Part shown: piece after piece, positions 31,099 to 39,596 of the stretch | Numbering within the stretch: the first letter of the stretch is position 1 | How the letters are laid out: every line of letters starts with the position of its first letter | IMG/VR virus record: IMGVR_UViG_3300042731_011622 | Location: 1-40,806 of that record | DNA length: 40,806 nucleotides | Direction: 5' to 3' (one strand) | Source of the DNA: a virus | The notes under the pieces: model-generated | Told to the model about the DNA's origin: nothing | Database searches by the model: none | The model's input: the letters and a program-made list of their open reading frames with translations, nothing else | Position numbers and translations under genes: made by a program

Positions 31099-31644
31099 GG
31101 CTGTTTCCTTTCGTTGCGGCGGGTCGCGTTCATCGCGCCGCGTCACAGCGGGTTACGGCGGATCGCATCTGGTTGAATTTCGGCCCTGGAAATAAAGTCT
31201 GATCCCGTCGGTGGCGGTTCCCGCGGGCGTCTTCCCTCTTCTCGGCCCGGGAGGACCCGTAGCAGGCCGTCTGCGGCCCGTGGCGCGATGGGGTGGACCG
31301 GGGGTACCGGCCGAGTGGCGATCGCCGCACAGGCACAACGGGACGGCGTCCTGTGGCGTTCTGGTGTAGCGACCAGGCCGGTCGGTTGTGGTGGTGACCG
31401 CGGCTGGCTTCCGTCGCTCGGGACGGGAAGGGCCGATGTTTCACTCTTTCACCCCCCCTCGCGTATACACACGCATAATAGCGCGTACAGGGGGTGCGCG
31501 AGGGGGGTAGGGTGAAAGGCTTATATATATAGAGAGAGTAGTTGTTTCTATTTATATTATAGCCATTTGCGCGATTTACTTCTTTCACCCTCAGGGGGTG
31601 AAGGAAGGGAGAACAAGGGTGAAGCATGGTCGAAGTCGAAGCCA
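31099..31644. other. Non-coding region: candidate replication origin with TTCACC motifs and AT-rich tract
   Basis: 546 bases between the primase and HerA-like genes without a credible gene. From 31439 to 31624 short motifs TTTCACC(C) or GGGTGAA(A) recur in both orientations: 31447-31454, 31510-31517, 31582-31590, 31596-31604 and 31616-31624, plus a TTTCAC at 31439. Two more lie in the primase 3' end. They flank an AT-rich stretch at 31520-31562 (TTATATATATAGAGAGAG onwards). Two pairs form inverted repeats (31447-31517 region; 31583-31602 with a short loop). Repeats plus an AT-rich unwinding tract beside a primase suggest an origin; they could also be operators for the leftward genes. Confidence 0.55.
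31582..31604. repeat. Inverted repeat of the TTCACCC motif
   Basis: TTCACCC and GGGTGAA face each other with a five-base spacer, a perfect seven-base stem. It belongs to the motif array around the AT-rich tract. The minus-strand flank is A/G-rich without a U-run, so it is not a good terminator for the primase gene. Confidence 0.65.
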
Positions 31645-34080
31645 TCATCTTTCACCTCCTGGGGTTGTTTCGGAGCGTTCCTTCACCGCCCCGGCGAGCC
31701 GATAAGCCCGCATGTTCCGGCCGGGTGTGGGCGCCGTTACCACCTCGATGTCGCCTTGCTGGGCCAGCGTCTCGACGAGCGTGCCGAACGTCTTGGCGTC
31801 GGTTTTCATGCGCTTGAGCAGCACGCTGTGGGGCAGCTCCTGACCGGGCGCGTCGCGCAGCTTCTCCAGGAGCTTCAGGCATTCGGCGTGGAAGGGGTTG
31901 TCCGCCACGTGGCTGGAGGCCATGAACAGCATGCGACGCGTCTGGTGCAGCACGAACTGCGACGCCCAGCGGACGGCCTCGACGTCGATACACGGGGCGT
32001 GGTGGTCGGCGCTGACGGCGTGCAGCAGCGCCAGCTTGCGGGTCTGCTCGCTGACGCGCCCCCATACCGTGGTGCCGACCGGGTCGCCGGCGGACTCGGC
32101 GCGGGCGTACTCGATCTCGGCCTGCTCACGGGTCTCGACGAGCAGCGCTTGGGCGTCCTCGGTCGCCGCCACGACCTGCGGCACCGGATGCCAGTCCTGC
32201 AGGTTGCCCCGCCCCGGCCGGAAGTCCGCCCACCAGCGGGCCGTCTCCATGACACGCCCGGGCACGTCCGCGATCCGCGGCTCCTGCCCCTTGCAGCGCG
32301 GCCCGGATTCGAGAATGAGCATGCGGGCGAAAAACCCGTTGGTGAGCATGCGCTCGGAGAGGGCCTCGTAGTAGTGGTTCGGAATCGCCGTGCCGAAGAT
32401 CACGAGTGTGGGCTGGTCGATCACCCCCGGAGCGGCCTTGCCCGCCTTGCGACGCATGGGGAAGACGCTGGTCGACGACGAGTACATCGTGAGCAGCGTG
32501 CCCATGACGTTCTCGTGCCGGGCGTCCTTCGCCTTGTTGATCGACTGCAGCATGCCGTCGATCTCGTCGGTCTGAAACAGCATGCAGGGGTTCAGGAACA
32601 GGGCGTCCTGAATGCCCTCCCCGGAGGCGAAGCGGTCGCCGAGGCACTCGGCCAGGCCGACCTCGTGCACGATCCGCGTGTTGACCTTGCGGGGCCAGTC
32701 CTTGCCGGCGGCCGAGTGGGCCAGACCCAGCAGGTAGACGTTCGTGCGGTTGTCGCCGGCGTCGCGGACGCGGCGGCCGGCCAGGAACGCCTGCAGGGCC
32801 AGCGCCCCGCAGAAGGCCATCACCGGGTTCGGATAGGGCGCGGTGGCCAGGCAGTAGTCCATCACCTCGCCGACGAAGCCCGGGACGCGCAGGAGCTCGT
32901 CCGGCAGCGGACTCGGATCGGGCAGCGACGGCGCCGGCTTCGGCGCCGCCACGGCGCGGCGGTCGGGCACGAACGCCGACAGATCGACGTCCGGTTCGTC
33001 CGCCGGCGGTTGCCAGTCGGGCTCGAGGGCGCGGCGCAGGTCGTGCCACGTGTATCCCTGACCTCGGCTGTGCTTGTTGCAGTAGGCGAGCTTGCCGTCG
33101 TCGCCGACGAGCACGGCTATGTCGGAGCCGCCGGTGGACGCGATCTCGGGGTTGATCGGGCAGCGTGCCAGCAGCAGGAGCGTCTTGTCGCCGTTGCGGC
33201 GGTGGCCCTTGACCTCGACGCCGTGCGCCTCCAGCCACGCCCGTACGCCCGCCGGCGTGCAGTCGAGGCGGTCGCACATGGGGCGGTCCGCCGGGGGTGG
33301 GAGGGATGCCGGTTCCGCCGGCGGCGCCATGCGTTCGAGCAGCTCGCGCGGCACGGCGACGATCGCCTCGGGCACGTCGAGCAGCTCGGCCCGGCGGTGC
33401 GGCCGATCGTCCAGGCCGGCGACGCCGCGGAGATCATCGCCCTTGCGTGAGACTGTTCCGGCCACTTTCACGATCCGGGCGGCGTTGTGGACGGACCGAT
33501 CAATCGTCACGTCCGCGTCGTCGTAGCGCTCGGCCAGGGCGACCAGCACGCGCTTCACCAGCCCCTCGTCGTCCGCCGGCAGCTCGACACGGTACAGCAG
33601 GTGATGGCCGTTGCCGGACATCACTCGGATCGGCGCCGGCCAGCCGGAATCCGCCAGGTACGCGGCCACGACCCCGGCACGCTCGGCGGCCATCGCCAGT
33701 TCGACGTCGGTCGAGCTGACGCCCGCCGGCCGCACCGGATCGACGTCGACCAGCAGCCAACGCCGGCAGACGATGTCCTTGTCCTGCGTCGTCTCACGGG
33801 CCCGCGGCTTGATGCGGTTGACCGAGCGGGCCAGCAGCGCGGGCGCAACCGGATTCATCGTCACGTAGACGGCCGGCGCAACGGCGGCGCGGTCCAGCTC
33901 GGCGATCGCCTGCGCGGCGGCACCGATGGTCTCATGTGTGAAGTAGCCGCAGCAGACGTACGTGTAGCGGGCGTCCGGGCGGTCCCGGCAATCGGGGGCC
34001 CGCACCTCGAAGACGTCCCCCGGCTCGAAGAGCAGTCCGAGGAAGCGCTGAATCGACTCTGCCACCGGCGTCTCGGCCAT
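31645..34080 (-). CDS. Primase-helicase fusion (AEP/PrimPol-type with C-terminal P-loop domain)
   Basis: 811 residues, ATG at 34080. The N-terminal ~230 residues resemble archaeo-eukaryotic primases: the DVD metal site in LLVDVDPVRPAG (112-114), SGNGHHLLYRV (155-165) and DRSVHNAARIVKVAGT with VSRKGD (194-215). A CNKHS-type segment around 330-350 may bind zinc. The C-terminal half holds a P-loop ATPase with LGLAHSAAGKDWPRK (Walker A, ~470-485) and LFQTDEIDGML (Walker B). The pairing synthesises primers and unwinds DNA at the fork. It lies between the SF2 helicase and the candidate origin, fitting an initiation role. Similar to DUF3987-type phage primase-helicases. Confidence 0.82.
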   Translation of the reverse strand: MAETPVAESIQRFLGLLFEPGDVFEVRAPDCRDRPDARYTYVCCGYFTHETIGAAAQAIAELDRAAVAPAVYVTMNPVAPALLARSVNRIKPRARETTQDKDIVCRRWLLVDVDPVRPAGVSSTDVELAMAAERAGVVAAYLADSGWPAPIRVMSGNGHHLLYRVELPADDEGLVKRVLVALAERYDDADVTIDRSVHNAARIVKVAGTVSRKGDDLRGVAGLDDRPHRRAELLDVPEAIVAVPRELLERMAPPAEPASLPPPADRPMCDRLDCTPAGVRAWLEAHGVEVKGHRRNGDKTLLLLARCPINPEIASTGGSDIAVLVGDDGKLAYCNKHSRGQGYTWHDLRRALEPDWQPPADEPDVDLSAFVPDRRAVAAPKPAPSLPDPSPLPDELLRVPGFVGEVMDYCLATAPYPNPVMAFCGALALQAFLAGRRVRDAGDNRTNVYLLGLAHSAAGKDWPRKVNTRIVHEVGLAECLGDRFASGEGIQDALFLNPCMLFQTDEIDGMLQSINKAKDARHENVMGTLLTMYSSSTSVFPMRRKAGKAAPGVIDQPTLVIFGTAIPNHYYEALSERMLTNGFFARMLILESGPRCKGQEPRIADVPGRVMETARWWADFRPGRGNLQDWHPVPQVVAATEDAQALLVETREQAEIEYARAESAGDPVGTTVWGRVSEQTRKLALLHAVSADHHAPCIDVEAVRWASQFVLHQTRRMLFMASSHVADNPFHAECLKLLEKLRDAPGQELPHSVLLKRMKTDAKTFGTLVETLAQQGDIEVVTAPTPGRNMRAYRLAGAVKERSETTPGGER

Positions 34081-35868
34081 CTAGAACGGCACCTCGTCCA
34101 GCCACCGCGCCTCGGCTTCCGCCTGCGGCACCCAGCGGAGCCAGCGTCCGCACCACGCACACACTTCCTTCGCCGCGTGCGGCCCCGAGCCGGGCTGCAG
34201 CGAGCGCTCCGTCCGGCCGCAGTTCGGGCACTCGAGCTCGACCGGCGTCTCCGTGACCGCGGGCTTGTCCCCCAGGCGATAGGCGACGACGCGATCGAAA
34301 CGTTCGCCTTCGCGGTGCTCGACGGTGATCGCGACGGTCGGAGCCAGCGCGCCGGCCCGGGCCCGCTCGACCGCTTCCTCGGTGTTCCCCGGCACCGGCC
34401 CGTCGCAGCGGGCCCGCCACCAGATCTCGGCCTTCTGCCGCGGATAGCCCTGATGCTCGAAGCACACCCACTCGGAGACGTACGTCTGGAAGCCGGTCTG
34501 GTACTCGACGCGCATCGTCCGCGGCGCATCCGGCGGCGCGTCACGCTTCATGTGCACGGCGTAGAAGACCTCGGCAACCTCGTACTCGGTGCGGGTGACC
34601 TCGCCCGACAGGATGGCCTCCGTGCCCGCCGTCGCCTCGTGCTTGCTGCGCTGACGCTCGGGAAACTCGAAGCCGCACTCCGGACACGCCGCGTAGCCGG
34701 CGGCGATCAGCGCGTGGCACTTCGGGCATTCCTTCGCCGGCGCCTCGCCGCCGACGCCGGATTCGCGGTCGGCCAGGCGGATCGCATCCACCGGCCCGTG
34801 GCGCAGCACGTTGCCACCGTAGTCCAGCACGAGGCAGTCGCTCTTGCCCGGGTGCAGCCGGAAGCCGCGGCCGACCATCTGGTAGTACAGCCCCGGCGAC
34901 AGCGTCGGCCGCAGTAGCGCCACGCAATCGATGTTGGGGGCGTCGAAGCCTGTCGTCAGGACGTTGACGTTGCAGAGATACTTGAGATTGCCCGCCCGGA
35001 AGCGGCGCAGGGTTTCATCGCGCTGAAACGGCAGCGTCTCGCCGCAGACGAAGCCGCACTCGACCTGGTACCGCTCGGTGAGCACCTGACAGACGTGCTC
35101 CCCGTGCTGCACGCCCGAGGCGAAGATCAACACGCTCTGTCGATCCCGGGTCTGCTCGACGATCTCCCGGCAGGCGGAGAGGACCAGGTCCTCGTTATCC
35201 ATCAGGGCCTCGACCTCGCCGGCGACGTACTCACCGCCGCGGACGTGCAGCTGGTCGTAGTCGGGCCGCTGCGCGCCGGCCTTGGTGCGCAGCGGACACA
35301 GGTAGCCCTGCACGATCAGCTCGCGCACGCCCACCTCGAAGCAGACCTCGTTGAGGATGTTGTCCGGCGCGCAGATCGTCCCCGACCGCAGCCGAAACGG
35401 CGTCGCCGTCAGGCCGATGATGCGGACCAGCGGGTTGATCTGCCGCATGTCCGTCAGGAACGTGCGGTACATCCCCTCGCCGTCGGGGGCGATGAGGTGG
35501 GCTTCGTCGACGATGACCAGATCGACCGCTCCGACGTCGCAGGCCTTCTGATAGAGCGACTGGATACCGGCGATCGTGACGGCGTAGCCGAGATCGCGGC
35601 GCTTCAGCCCCGCCGAGTAGACCCCCACGGGCAGGTCCGGCGCCACGAGCTGCAGCTTCTCCGCCGCCTGCTCGAGCAGCTCGCGGACGTGAGCCAGAAT
35701 GAGCACGCGGCCGTGCCAGACCTGGACGGCGTCGCGGCAGATGGTCGCCATCACCGGCGTCTTGCCGCCGGCCGTCGGGATGACGACGCAGGGGTTATCG
35801 TCCCGCGCACGCAGAAACGCGTACACGGCGTCGACCGCCTCGCGCTGATACGGCCGCAGCACCATCAT
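34081..35868 (-). CDS. SF2 DEAH helicase with zinc ribbons
   Basis: 595 residues, ATG at 35868 (or the next codon), stop adjacent to the primase start. The order is Walker A in IPTAGGKTPVM (~30-40), DEAH in VIVDEAHLIAP, motif III LTATPFRL, motif V region LTTGFDAPNID and motif VI QMVGRGFRLHPGK. After the helicase core come two zinc ribbons, CPKCHALIAAGYAACPECG (~390-410) and CPNCGRTE with CAWCGRWLRW near the end, and a variable domain between them. DNA unwinding or remodelling in replication and recombination is the expected role. The closest type is the UvrB/ssl2-like helicase of phages. Confidence 0.9.
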   Translation of the reverse strand: MMVLRPYQREAVDAVYAFLRARDDNPCVVIPTAGGKTPVMATICRDAVQVWHGRVLILAHVRELLEQAAEKLQLVAPDLPVGVYSAGLKRRDLGYAVTIAGIQSLYQKACDVGAVDLVIVDEAHLIAPDGEGMYRTFLTDMRQINPLVRIIGLTATPFRLRSGTICAPDNILNEVCFEVGVRELIVQGYLCPLRTKAGAQRPDYDQLHVRGGEYVAGEVEALMDNEDLVLSACREIVEQTRDRQSVLIFASGVQHGEHVCQVLTERYQVECGFVCGETLPFQRDETLRRFRAGNLKYLCNVNVLTTGFDAPNIDCVALLRPTLSPGLYYQMVGRGFRLHPGKSDCLVLDYGGNVLRHGPVDAIRLADRESGVGGEAPAKECPKCHALIAAGYAACPECGFEFPERQRSKHEATAGTEAILSGEVTRTEYEVAEVFYAVHMKRDAPPDAPRTMRVEYQTGFQTYVSEWVCFEHQGYPRQKAEIWWRARCDGPVPGNTEEAVERARAGALAPTVAITVEHREGERFDRVVAYRLGDKPAVTETPVELECPNCGRTERSLQPGSGPHAAKEVCAWCGRWLRWVPQAEAEARWLDEVPF

Positions 35869-36119
35869 GTGGTCGCCACCCCGTCCAGCGCCTGCCGGAG
35901 CACGAGCTCGCGATGCTCAAGGTGACGCAGCACCTGCCGGCCGGCCTGGCGCAGCTCGGCCTCGATCCGGTTGAACGCGGCCATGGCCTCGGCCTCGCCG
36001 TCTCGCGCCGCCCGCGTGATAGGCCGCGACTCGAACCAGTCCGCCACCGCGGTATAGCGCAGCGCGGCGCCGATCAGCTCGGCTTCGCATCGCGTGAGTG
36101 GTCCTTCACTTCGTCGCAT
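35865..36119 (-). CDS. Small helical protein, unknown function
   Basis: 84 residues, ATG at 36119. The sequence is almost entirely helical and charged: MRRSEGPLTRCEAELIGAAL, then DWFESRPITRAARDGEAEAM and a Gln/Arg-rich C-terminal helix. The start lies inside the RusA-like gene's 3' end and the stop overlaps the helicase start, so it is coupled to both. No family recognised. Confidence 0.55.
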   Translation of the reverse strand: MRRSEGPLTRCEAELIGAALRYTAVADWFESRPITRAARDGEAEAMAAFNRIEAELRQAGRQVLRHLEHRELVLRQALDGVATT

Positions 36120-36475
36120 GATCTCTCCGTGACCTGCACGAGCACCTTGCCGCCCGGCACGACCGGGCCGCGCCGCACGTCGAGCCGGTCGATCTGACTG
36201 TCGTCCCCGTACACGCCGGCGTGCTGCAACGCGTCGAACAGCGCCTTCTGCAGGTTGTCCAGGTCGCGCCGCCGGCGGTCGGGCGGAAACACGTGCACGA
36301 CCAGCTCGAGCCGCCCGCGGAGCGGGGCCGCCCGACCCGCCGCGAGGAGCGCGACCACGTCCCTGCGGTAGCGCCGGCCCCCGCGGCTGATCAGCGTGCG
36401 GAAGCCGACCCGCCGCCAGTAGTGGTTCACCGACGGCGGGTACGGCAGCTCGAAGACCTGCGTCAGCGCTGCCAC
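36074..36475 (-). CDS. rusA: RusA-like Holliday junction resolvase
   Basis: 133 residues from a GTG at 36475. The start is inferred from the domain edge, because the frame continues upstream only as an out-of-frame reading of the DUF669 gene. RusA features: ELPYPPSVNHYWRRV at the N-terminus (the conserved PPS.N.. element), then RDLDNLQKALFDAL and YGDDSQIDRL, which supply the catalytic aspartates (Asp71, Asp73, Asp92). It resolves four-way junctions before packaging. The typical family length is ~120 residues. It works with the exonuclease and Sak4-like protein in the same operon. Confidence 0.85.
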   Translation of the reverse strand: MAALTQVFELPYPPSVNHYWRRVGFRTLISRGGRRYRRDVVALLAAGRAAPLRGRLELVVHVFPPDRRRRDLDNLQKALFDALQHAGVYGDDSQIDRLDVRRGPVVPGGKVLVQVTERSCDEVKDHSRDAKPS

Positions 36476-36927
36476 GGCGCCTTCCCGCCCGCGGTTGCCG
36501 CCGCCGCCGTCGCCGGCGTCGCCGCCGCCGCGCCCTTCGGCTCGTAGCCCTTGATGACGTTGGTCAGCTCGCCGGTGTCCTTGCGCTTCGCGTGGGCGAC
36601 CTTGATCACCAGCGGCAGGTTGTGCAGCTCGATCGAGTCCTTCGGCGCCATCACGCCCACCGCCCGACAGATCGCCGACAGCTCGGCCCGGGCGATCTTC
36701 TTCGTCATCTCGTTGGGGTTGTCGAGGTTCAGGCGGGCCCAGAGCAGCCGGCCCTTGCATTCACCCTCCAACACCTGGAAGGTGAGCTCCAGGTACTGCC
36801 CGGCGCCGCTCTTCGTCGCCTTGAACTGCGACTCCACGATGACGGCCAGGTACTTGCCGGCCGGGATCGGGTCGTACGCGACGGCCGGGTCCACGGTGCG
36901 CGCATCGAATCCATTCAGATCCGCCAT
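36463..36927 (-). CDS. DUF669 protein (single-strand-binding-like)
   Basis: 154 residues, ATG at 36927. DUF669 features: MADLNGFDARTVDP, PIPAGKYLAVIVESQFKATK, then GQYLELTFQVLEGECKGRLL (an OB-like core) and WARLNLDNPNEMTKKIAR. The C-terminal ~30 residues are an Ala/Pro/Thr-rich tail ending APWQR. The family sits beside recombinases in phages and is thought to be a single-strand-binding or recombination accessory protein. It follows the Sak4-like gene by five bases. Confidence 0.85.
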   Translation of the reverse strand: MADLNGFDARTVDPAVAYDPIPAGKYLAVIVESQFKATKSGAGQYLELTFQVLEGECKGRLLWARLNLDNPNEMTKKIARAELSAICRAVGVMAPKDSIELHNLPLVIKVAHAKRKDTGELTNVIKGYEPKGAAAATPATAAAATAGGKAPWQR

Positions 36928-36932
36928 GACGG

Positions 36933-37715
36933 CTATGCTCCTTCCTCAGCAGGTTCCGGGGTTTCGGTGAGCGGGTCCTCGCCGCGGCAGAAGGCGGCGT
37001 AGAGGCGGTAGTCCAGCGGGAACTCCTCGGGCAGGCCGAGGCGGTTCTTGGCCACGTGCGCCGGCCGCTCGGTCGTACGGATGATCCGCTCGCCGGTGCC
37101 GATACCCTGCACCCGCTTGCGGTCGAAGCCCTCGTTCGTGGTCTTGGTGTGGACCTTGTACGTCGCGAACAGGACCTCGTCGCACCACTCCTGCACCAGC
37201 GCCGACGCCAGCTTGTGCAGCCGCGGCGAGTAGCGGTCGTACGTGTCCGTCTCCGGGTTGGCGAACTTCTCGATCTGAGCGTGGGCGATCAGGATGACCT
37301 GCATGCCCCGCTCGTTGCGCAGGGCGTCCAGGCCCTGCAGCACCTCGCGCCACTGCGTCAGGGCGAAGACGTAGCCCTTGCCGTAGCCGATGTCCTCGAT
37401 GCTCTCGACGCCGCGCTTCCGGCACACCTCGGCCCAGATCAGCCGTTCGAGCCAGTCGACGGAGTCGATGACCACCGTGCGGTACTCGTGCGCTTCGGTG
37501 TAGAGCGCTCCCAGCGCCGTGATCACGTCGGCATACACCGACGCGAGCGGGAAACGCGCGCAGTCGATGTTGGCCAGGCCGTCCTCGGTCTGGATGAAGA
37601 CCGGCGCTTCGGCCATCGCGCCGAAGGTCGACTTGCCGACGCCGTGCTGGCCGTAGATCTTCACCCGGCGCGGCGCCGCCACGCACCCGCGTTGCACTTG
37701 CTCCAGCAGACTCAT
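36933..37715 (-). CDS. Sak4-like RecA-fold ATPase (phage recombinase)
   Basis: 260 residues from ATG 37715 with AAGGAG six bases upstream; upstream codons in frame are low-complexity. Walker A is GQHGVGKST (~24-32), Walker B TVVIDSVDWLERLIWAEV (~84-101) and the following QVILIAHAQIEKF suits a RecA-like core of the AAA_24/Sak4 type. These proteins promote annealing or strand exchange together with single-strand-binding proteins. Neighbours (exonuclease upstream, DUF669 downstream) form a recombination module. A nucleotide-binding role in replication is an alternative. Confidence 0.85.
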   Translation of the reverse strand: MSLLEQVQRGCVAAPRRVKIYGQHGVGKSTFGAMAEAPVFIQTEDGLANIDCARFPLASVYADVITALGALYTEAHEYRTVVIDSVDWLERLIWAEVCRKRGVESIEDIGYGKGYVFALTQWREVLQGLDALRNERGMQVILIAHAQIEKFANPETDTYDRYSPRLHKLASALVQEWCDEVLFATYKVHTKTTNEGFDRKRVQGIGTGERIIRTTERPAHVAKNRLGLPEEFPLDYRLYAAFCRGEDPLTETPEPAEEGA

Positions 37716-37848
37716 ACGTTCTCCTTCATGGTTGCGGTCTCCAGTCGTGTGCCGTGAATCCGGGGGCGGGGCCGGGACAGGGAGTCCCGACCGTCGAGGG
37801 AAGGGGCGGGAGGAGCGACGGCCACGCCACCCGGCCCCGCGCCCGGGC

Positions 37849-38751
37849 TCACAAGCGGTCAATCACACGCAGCGCCTCGTAACGGGTGAACCAGTTGCCG
37901 GTCGTCCGGCAGCCTTGCAGCTCGGCCATCGCCGCTTCGTTCTGGCGCTGGGCCTCGTCCAGCACCGACGGCAGCACGCGCCACACGCCGCACCGGAACG
38001 GCTCGCGCTTCTCGACGGCGATGATGTGCACCGGCAGGACGTGTCCGCTGACCAGCGCGACCAGCGCCCGGTAGAACGCCACCTGATGCACGTAGTCGTA
38101 CGTGCGAATCGCCAGCTCGAACTCGTCCAGGTGGTCGCAGGTCTTCAGGTCGACGATGCCGGCGTCCGTGCTGGGGTTGAGCCAGTCGAGCCGGGCCTGA
38201 CTGGGCATCCCGCCGTAGCAGGCCCGCACCACGCCTTCGGCCACGCCGGCGGCGAGCAGCGCCGCGGCCACGGCGTGCTCCCGCACGGCCGCCGCCATCT
38301 GCTCGACCAGCGCCGCCTGGATGTCGCTGAGCACCGGCTTACCCTGCCGCTCCGCCCACTCGGCGAAGGCCTTCGTCTGCGAGCCGAAGGGCTGGCCCGT
38401 CTTCGGGTTGATGGGTCCGCCGACCGCGAACTCGCGCTCGTAGCGCTCGCGGCCTTCGAGGATCAGGGCATGCGCCGCCCGCCCGATCTGATACGCCGCC
38501 GAGTCGCGCTCCGGCACCAGGCCGAGGCCCTTCTTGCGGAACAGCAGCGGGCAGCGGCGGAAGTCGTTCAGCGTATGCGAAGTCAGCAGGTCGCCCGTCC
38601 GCGCGTGGTACACGTCGGCGGGCTCGCGGATCAGAAAGCGCAGGTCGAGCTGCGGTGTTTCGTGGTTGTCATCACCGGGCATGTTGAGGTCCTCCGGATG
38701 CACGTCGTGCTGGTAGTCGCCTTGACCAAGTCGGATCAGTGCTTCGCTCAC
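37849..38751 (-). CDS. RecE-like PD-(D/E)XK exonuclease
   Basis: 300 residues from GTG 38751 with AGGAGG seven bases upstream; the longer open frame upstream overlaps the next gene and is low-complexity. Features: LTSHTLNDFRRCPLLFRKKG, GRAAHALILEGRERYER, then SQARLDWLNPSTDAGIVDLKT, which holds the PD-(D/E)XK residues (Asp in RLDW, Asp and Lys in VDLKT), and DYVHQVAFYRALV. This is the exonuclease VIII/DUF3799 type, resecting 5' strands so the recombinase can anneal them. Pairs with the Sak4-like gene 133 bases downstream. Confidence 0.88.
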   Translation of the reverse strand: MSEALIRLGQGDYQHDVHPEDLNMPGDDNHETPQLDLRFLIREPADVYHARTGDLLTSHTLNDFRRCPLLFRKKGLGLVPERDSAAYQIGRAAHALILEGRERYEREFAVGGPINPKTGQPFGSQTKAFAEWAERQGKPVLSDIQAALVEQMAAAVREHAVAAALLAAGVAEGVVRACYGGMPSQARLDWLNPSTDAGIVDLKTCDHLDEFELAIRTYDYVHQVAFYRALVALVSGHVLPVHIIAVEKREPFRCGVWRVLPSVLDEAQRQNEAAMAELQGCRTTGNWFTRYEALRVIDRL

Positions 38752-39038
38752 AGCCCCGCCTCCTTCAGCATGGCCTCGGCCTCGTCGTGCGGCGGGGCCT
38801 GCGGCGCCAGGATGCGGTTCTGGTGCTCCAGATCCGCCGCGGCGACGGCGGCGAAGAACTCGTCCAGCCACCGCTGCTTCGTGAAGACCCGCCCACCCAC
38901 CCGCACGTGCTGCAGTTGGATCATTTTGCCGATCCGCGACTTCACGCCGCGTCGCGCCCAGCGCCAGACCGTCGCCGGCGAAACCCGGCTCGGCGTGCGT
39001 TGCGCCGCTTGGGCGAGGCTGATGTAGTCCTCAGGCAT
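38748..39038 (-). CDS. DUF1580-like helix-turn-helix protein (copy 2)
   Basis: 96 residues, ATG at 39038 with GGAGG about 10 bases upstream. The sequence has ISLAQAAQRTPSRVSPATVW then RWARRGVKSRIGKMIQLQHV and RVGGRVFTKQRWLDEFF. The pattern VSPATVWRW...G....L...RVGGR..T....L..FF is that of planctomycete DUF1580/MerR-type excisionase-like helix-turn-helix proteins. The Ala/Glu-rich tail ends MLKEAGL. The adjacent gene at 39031 is a paralogue. Stop overlaps the exonuclease start by four bases. Confidence 0.75.
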   Translation of the reverse strand: MPEDYISLAQAAQRTPSRVSPATVWRWARRGVKSRIGKMIQLQHVRVGGRVFTKQRWLDEFFAAVAAADLEHQNRILAPQAPPHDEAEAMLKEAGL

Positions 39039-39396
39039 AACGGGCGAGCCTCCTTTGTCGGGTAGCGGTGCGTCGCGTCTTCCGCGTCTTCCGCGTTTTC
39101 CGTTGCGGCCGGCGCTTGGATCTCCCCTGAAACGCCTGGTCGGCGGCTGCGGTCAGAGCGTCGAAGAACTCCTGGAGCCAGGCGGCCGTCGTGAACATCC
39201 GCCTGCCGATTTGCAGGTGGCGCAGCTTCACGACCGTGCCGGATGACGTGGTGAGCCCGTACCGAATCCAGCGCCAGATCGTGGCCGCCGAGAACCGCCG
39301 CGGGATCCACCGCGTGGCCTCTTCGAGCGTCATGAATGACACGGCTGATACTCGTGCGGCAGGTTCCCGAGCAGCGGCTACTCGTGCGGCGGGCAT
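39031..39396 (-). CDS. DUF1580-like helix-turn-helix protein (copy 1)
   Basis: 121 residues from ATG 39396, with AAGGAG seven bases upstream; a later ATG at 39333 (MTLEEATRWIPRRFSAATIW) marks the conserved part and has no better site. It shares with its neighbour the pattern S(P/A)ATxWRWxRxG, L(Q/R)HxxxGxRxFT and WLxEFFxA, so the two arose by duplication. A very basic tail (KRRPQRKTRKTRKTRRTATR) could bind nucleic acid. As the second gene of the early operon it may regulate lysogeny or early transcription, or act as an excisionase. Confidence 0.75.
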   Translation of the reverse strand: MPAARVAAAREPAARVSAVSFMTLEEATRWIPRRFSAATIWRWIRYGLTTSSGTVVKLRHLQIGRRMFTTAAWLQEFFDALTAAADQAFQGRSKRRPQRKTRKTRKTRRTATRQRRLARYA

Positions 39397-39596
39397 ACGT
39401 CGGCTCCTTGGGCGCGCTCGACCGCCGTGGCCCAGGCCACGAGGTCGGCGGCACGTTCGGGGTGGAGTGCTCGGCAGGCGTCCGCGAGCTGCCGCAACCG
39501 CGCGGCCCACGCGTCAGGCCGCCAGCCGGTGGGCACCCGGCCCTCAGCAATCGCGGCCTGCGTGGCCTTGCATCGTGTTGCGTGCGTCGCGTCCAT
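39378..39596 (-). CDS. Small protein at the operon start, unknown function
   Basis: 72 residues if the ATG at 39596 (MDATHATRCKATQAAIAEGR) is used; the frame is open upstream from a TTG at 39695, and no ribosome site is strong for either. It reads VPTGWRPDAWAARLRQLADA then CRALHPERAADLVAWATAVE, a helical protein. The 3' end overlaps the next gene. First gene of the leftward operon if real. Confidence 0.5.
   Translation of the reverse strand: MDATHATRCKATQAAIAEGRVPTGWRPDAWAARLRQLADACRALHPERAADLVAWATAVERAQGADVCPPHE

Noticed and set aside
31447-31520. Rho-independent terminator from the CCCCCTCGCG/CGCGAGGGGG inverted repeat
   Set aside because: The loop is over 30 bases and the following AT-rich tract lacks a clean U-run in the transcribed direction. 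It is treated as part of the motif array instead.
31439-31624. CRISPR array
   Set aside because: The short motifs are seven to nine bases, irregularly spaced and in both orientations; no spacer-repeat periodicity.
31130-31648. 172-codon minus-strand frame across the candidate origin
   Set aside because: It crosses the repeat array and AT-rich tract, starts inside the primase gene's 3' end, and translates to low-quality Arg/Pro/Tyr sequence.
31567-33450. 627-codon open frame on the plus strand
   Set aside because: Antisense to the primase-helicase fusion, which has catalytic motifs.
37732-39027. 431-codon open frame on the plus strand
   Set aside because: Antisense to the RecE-like nuclease and one DUF1580-like gene; no domain features.
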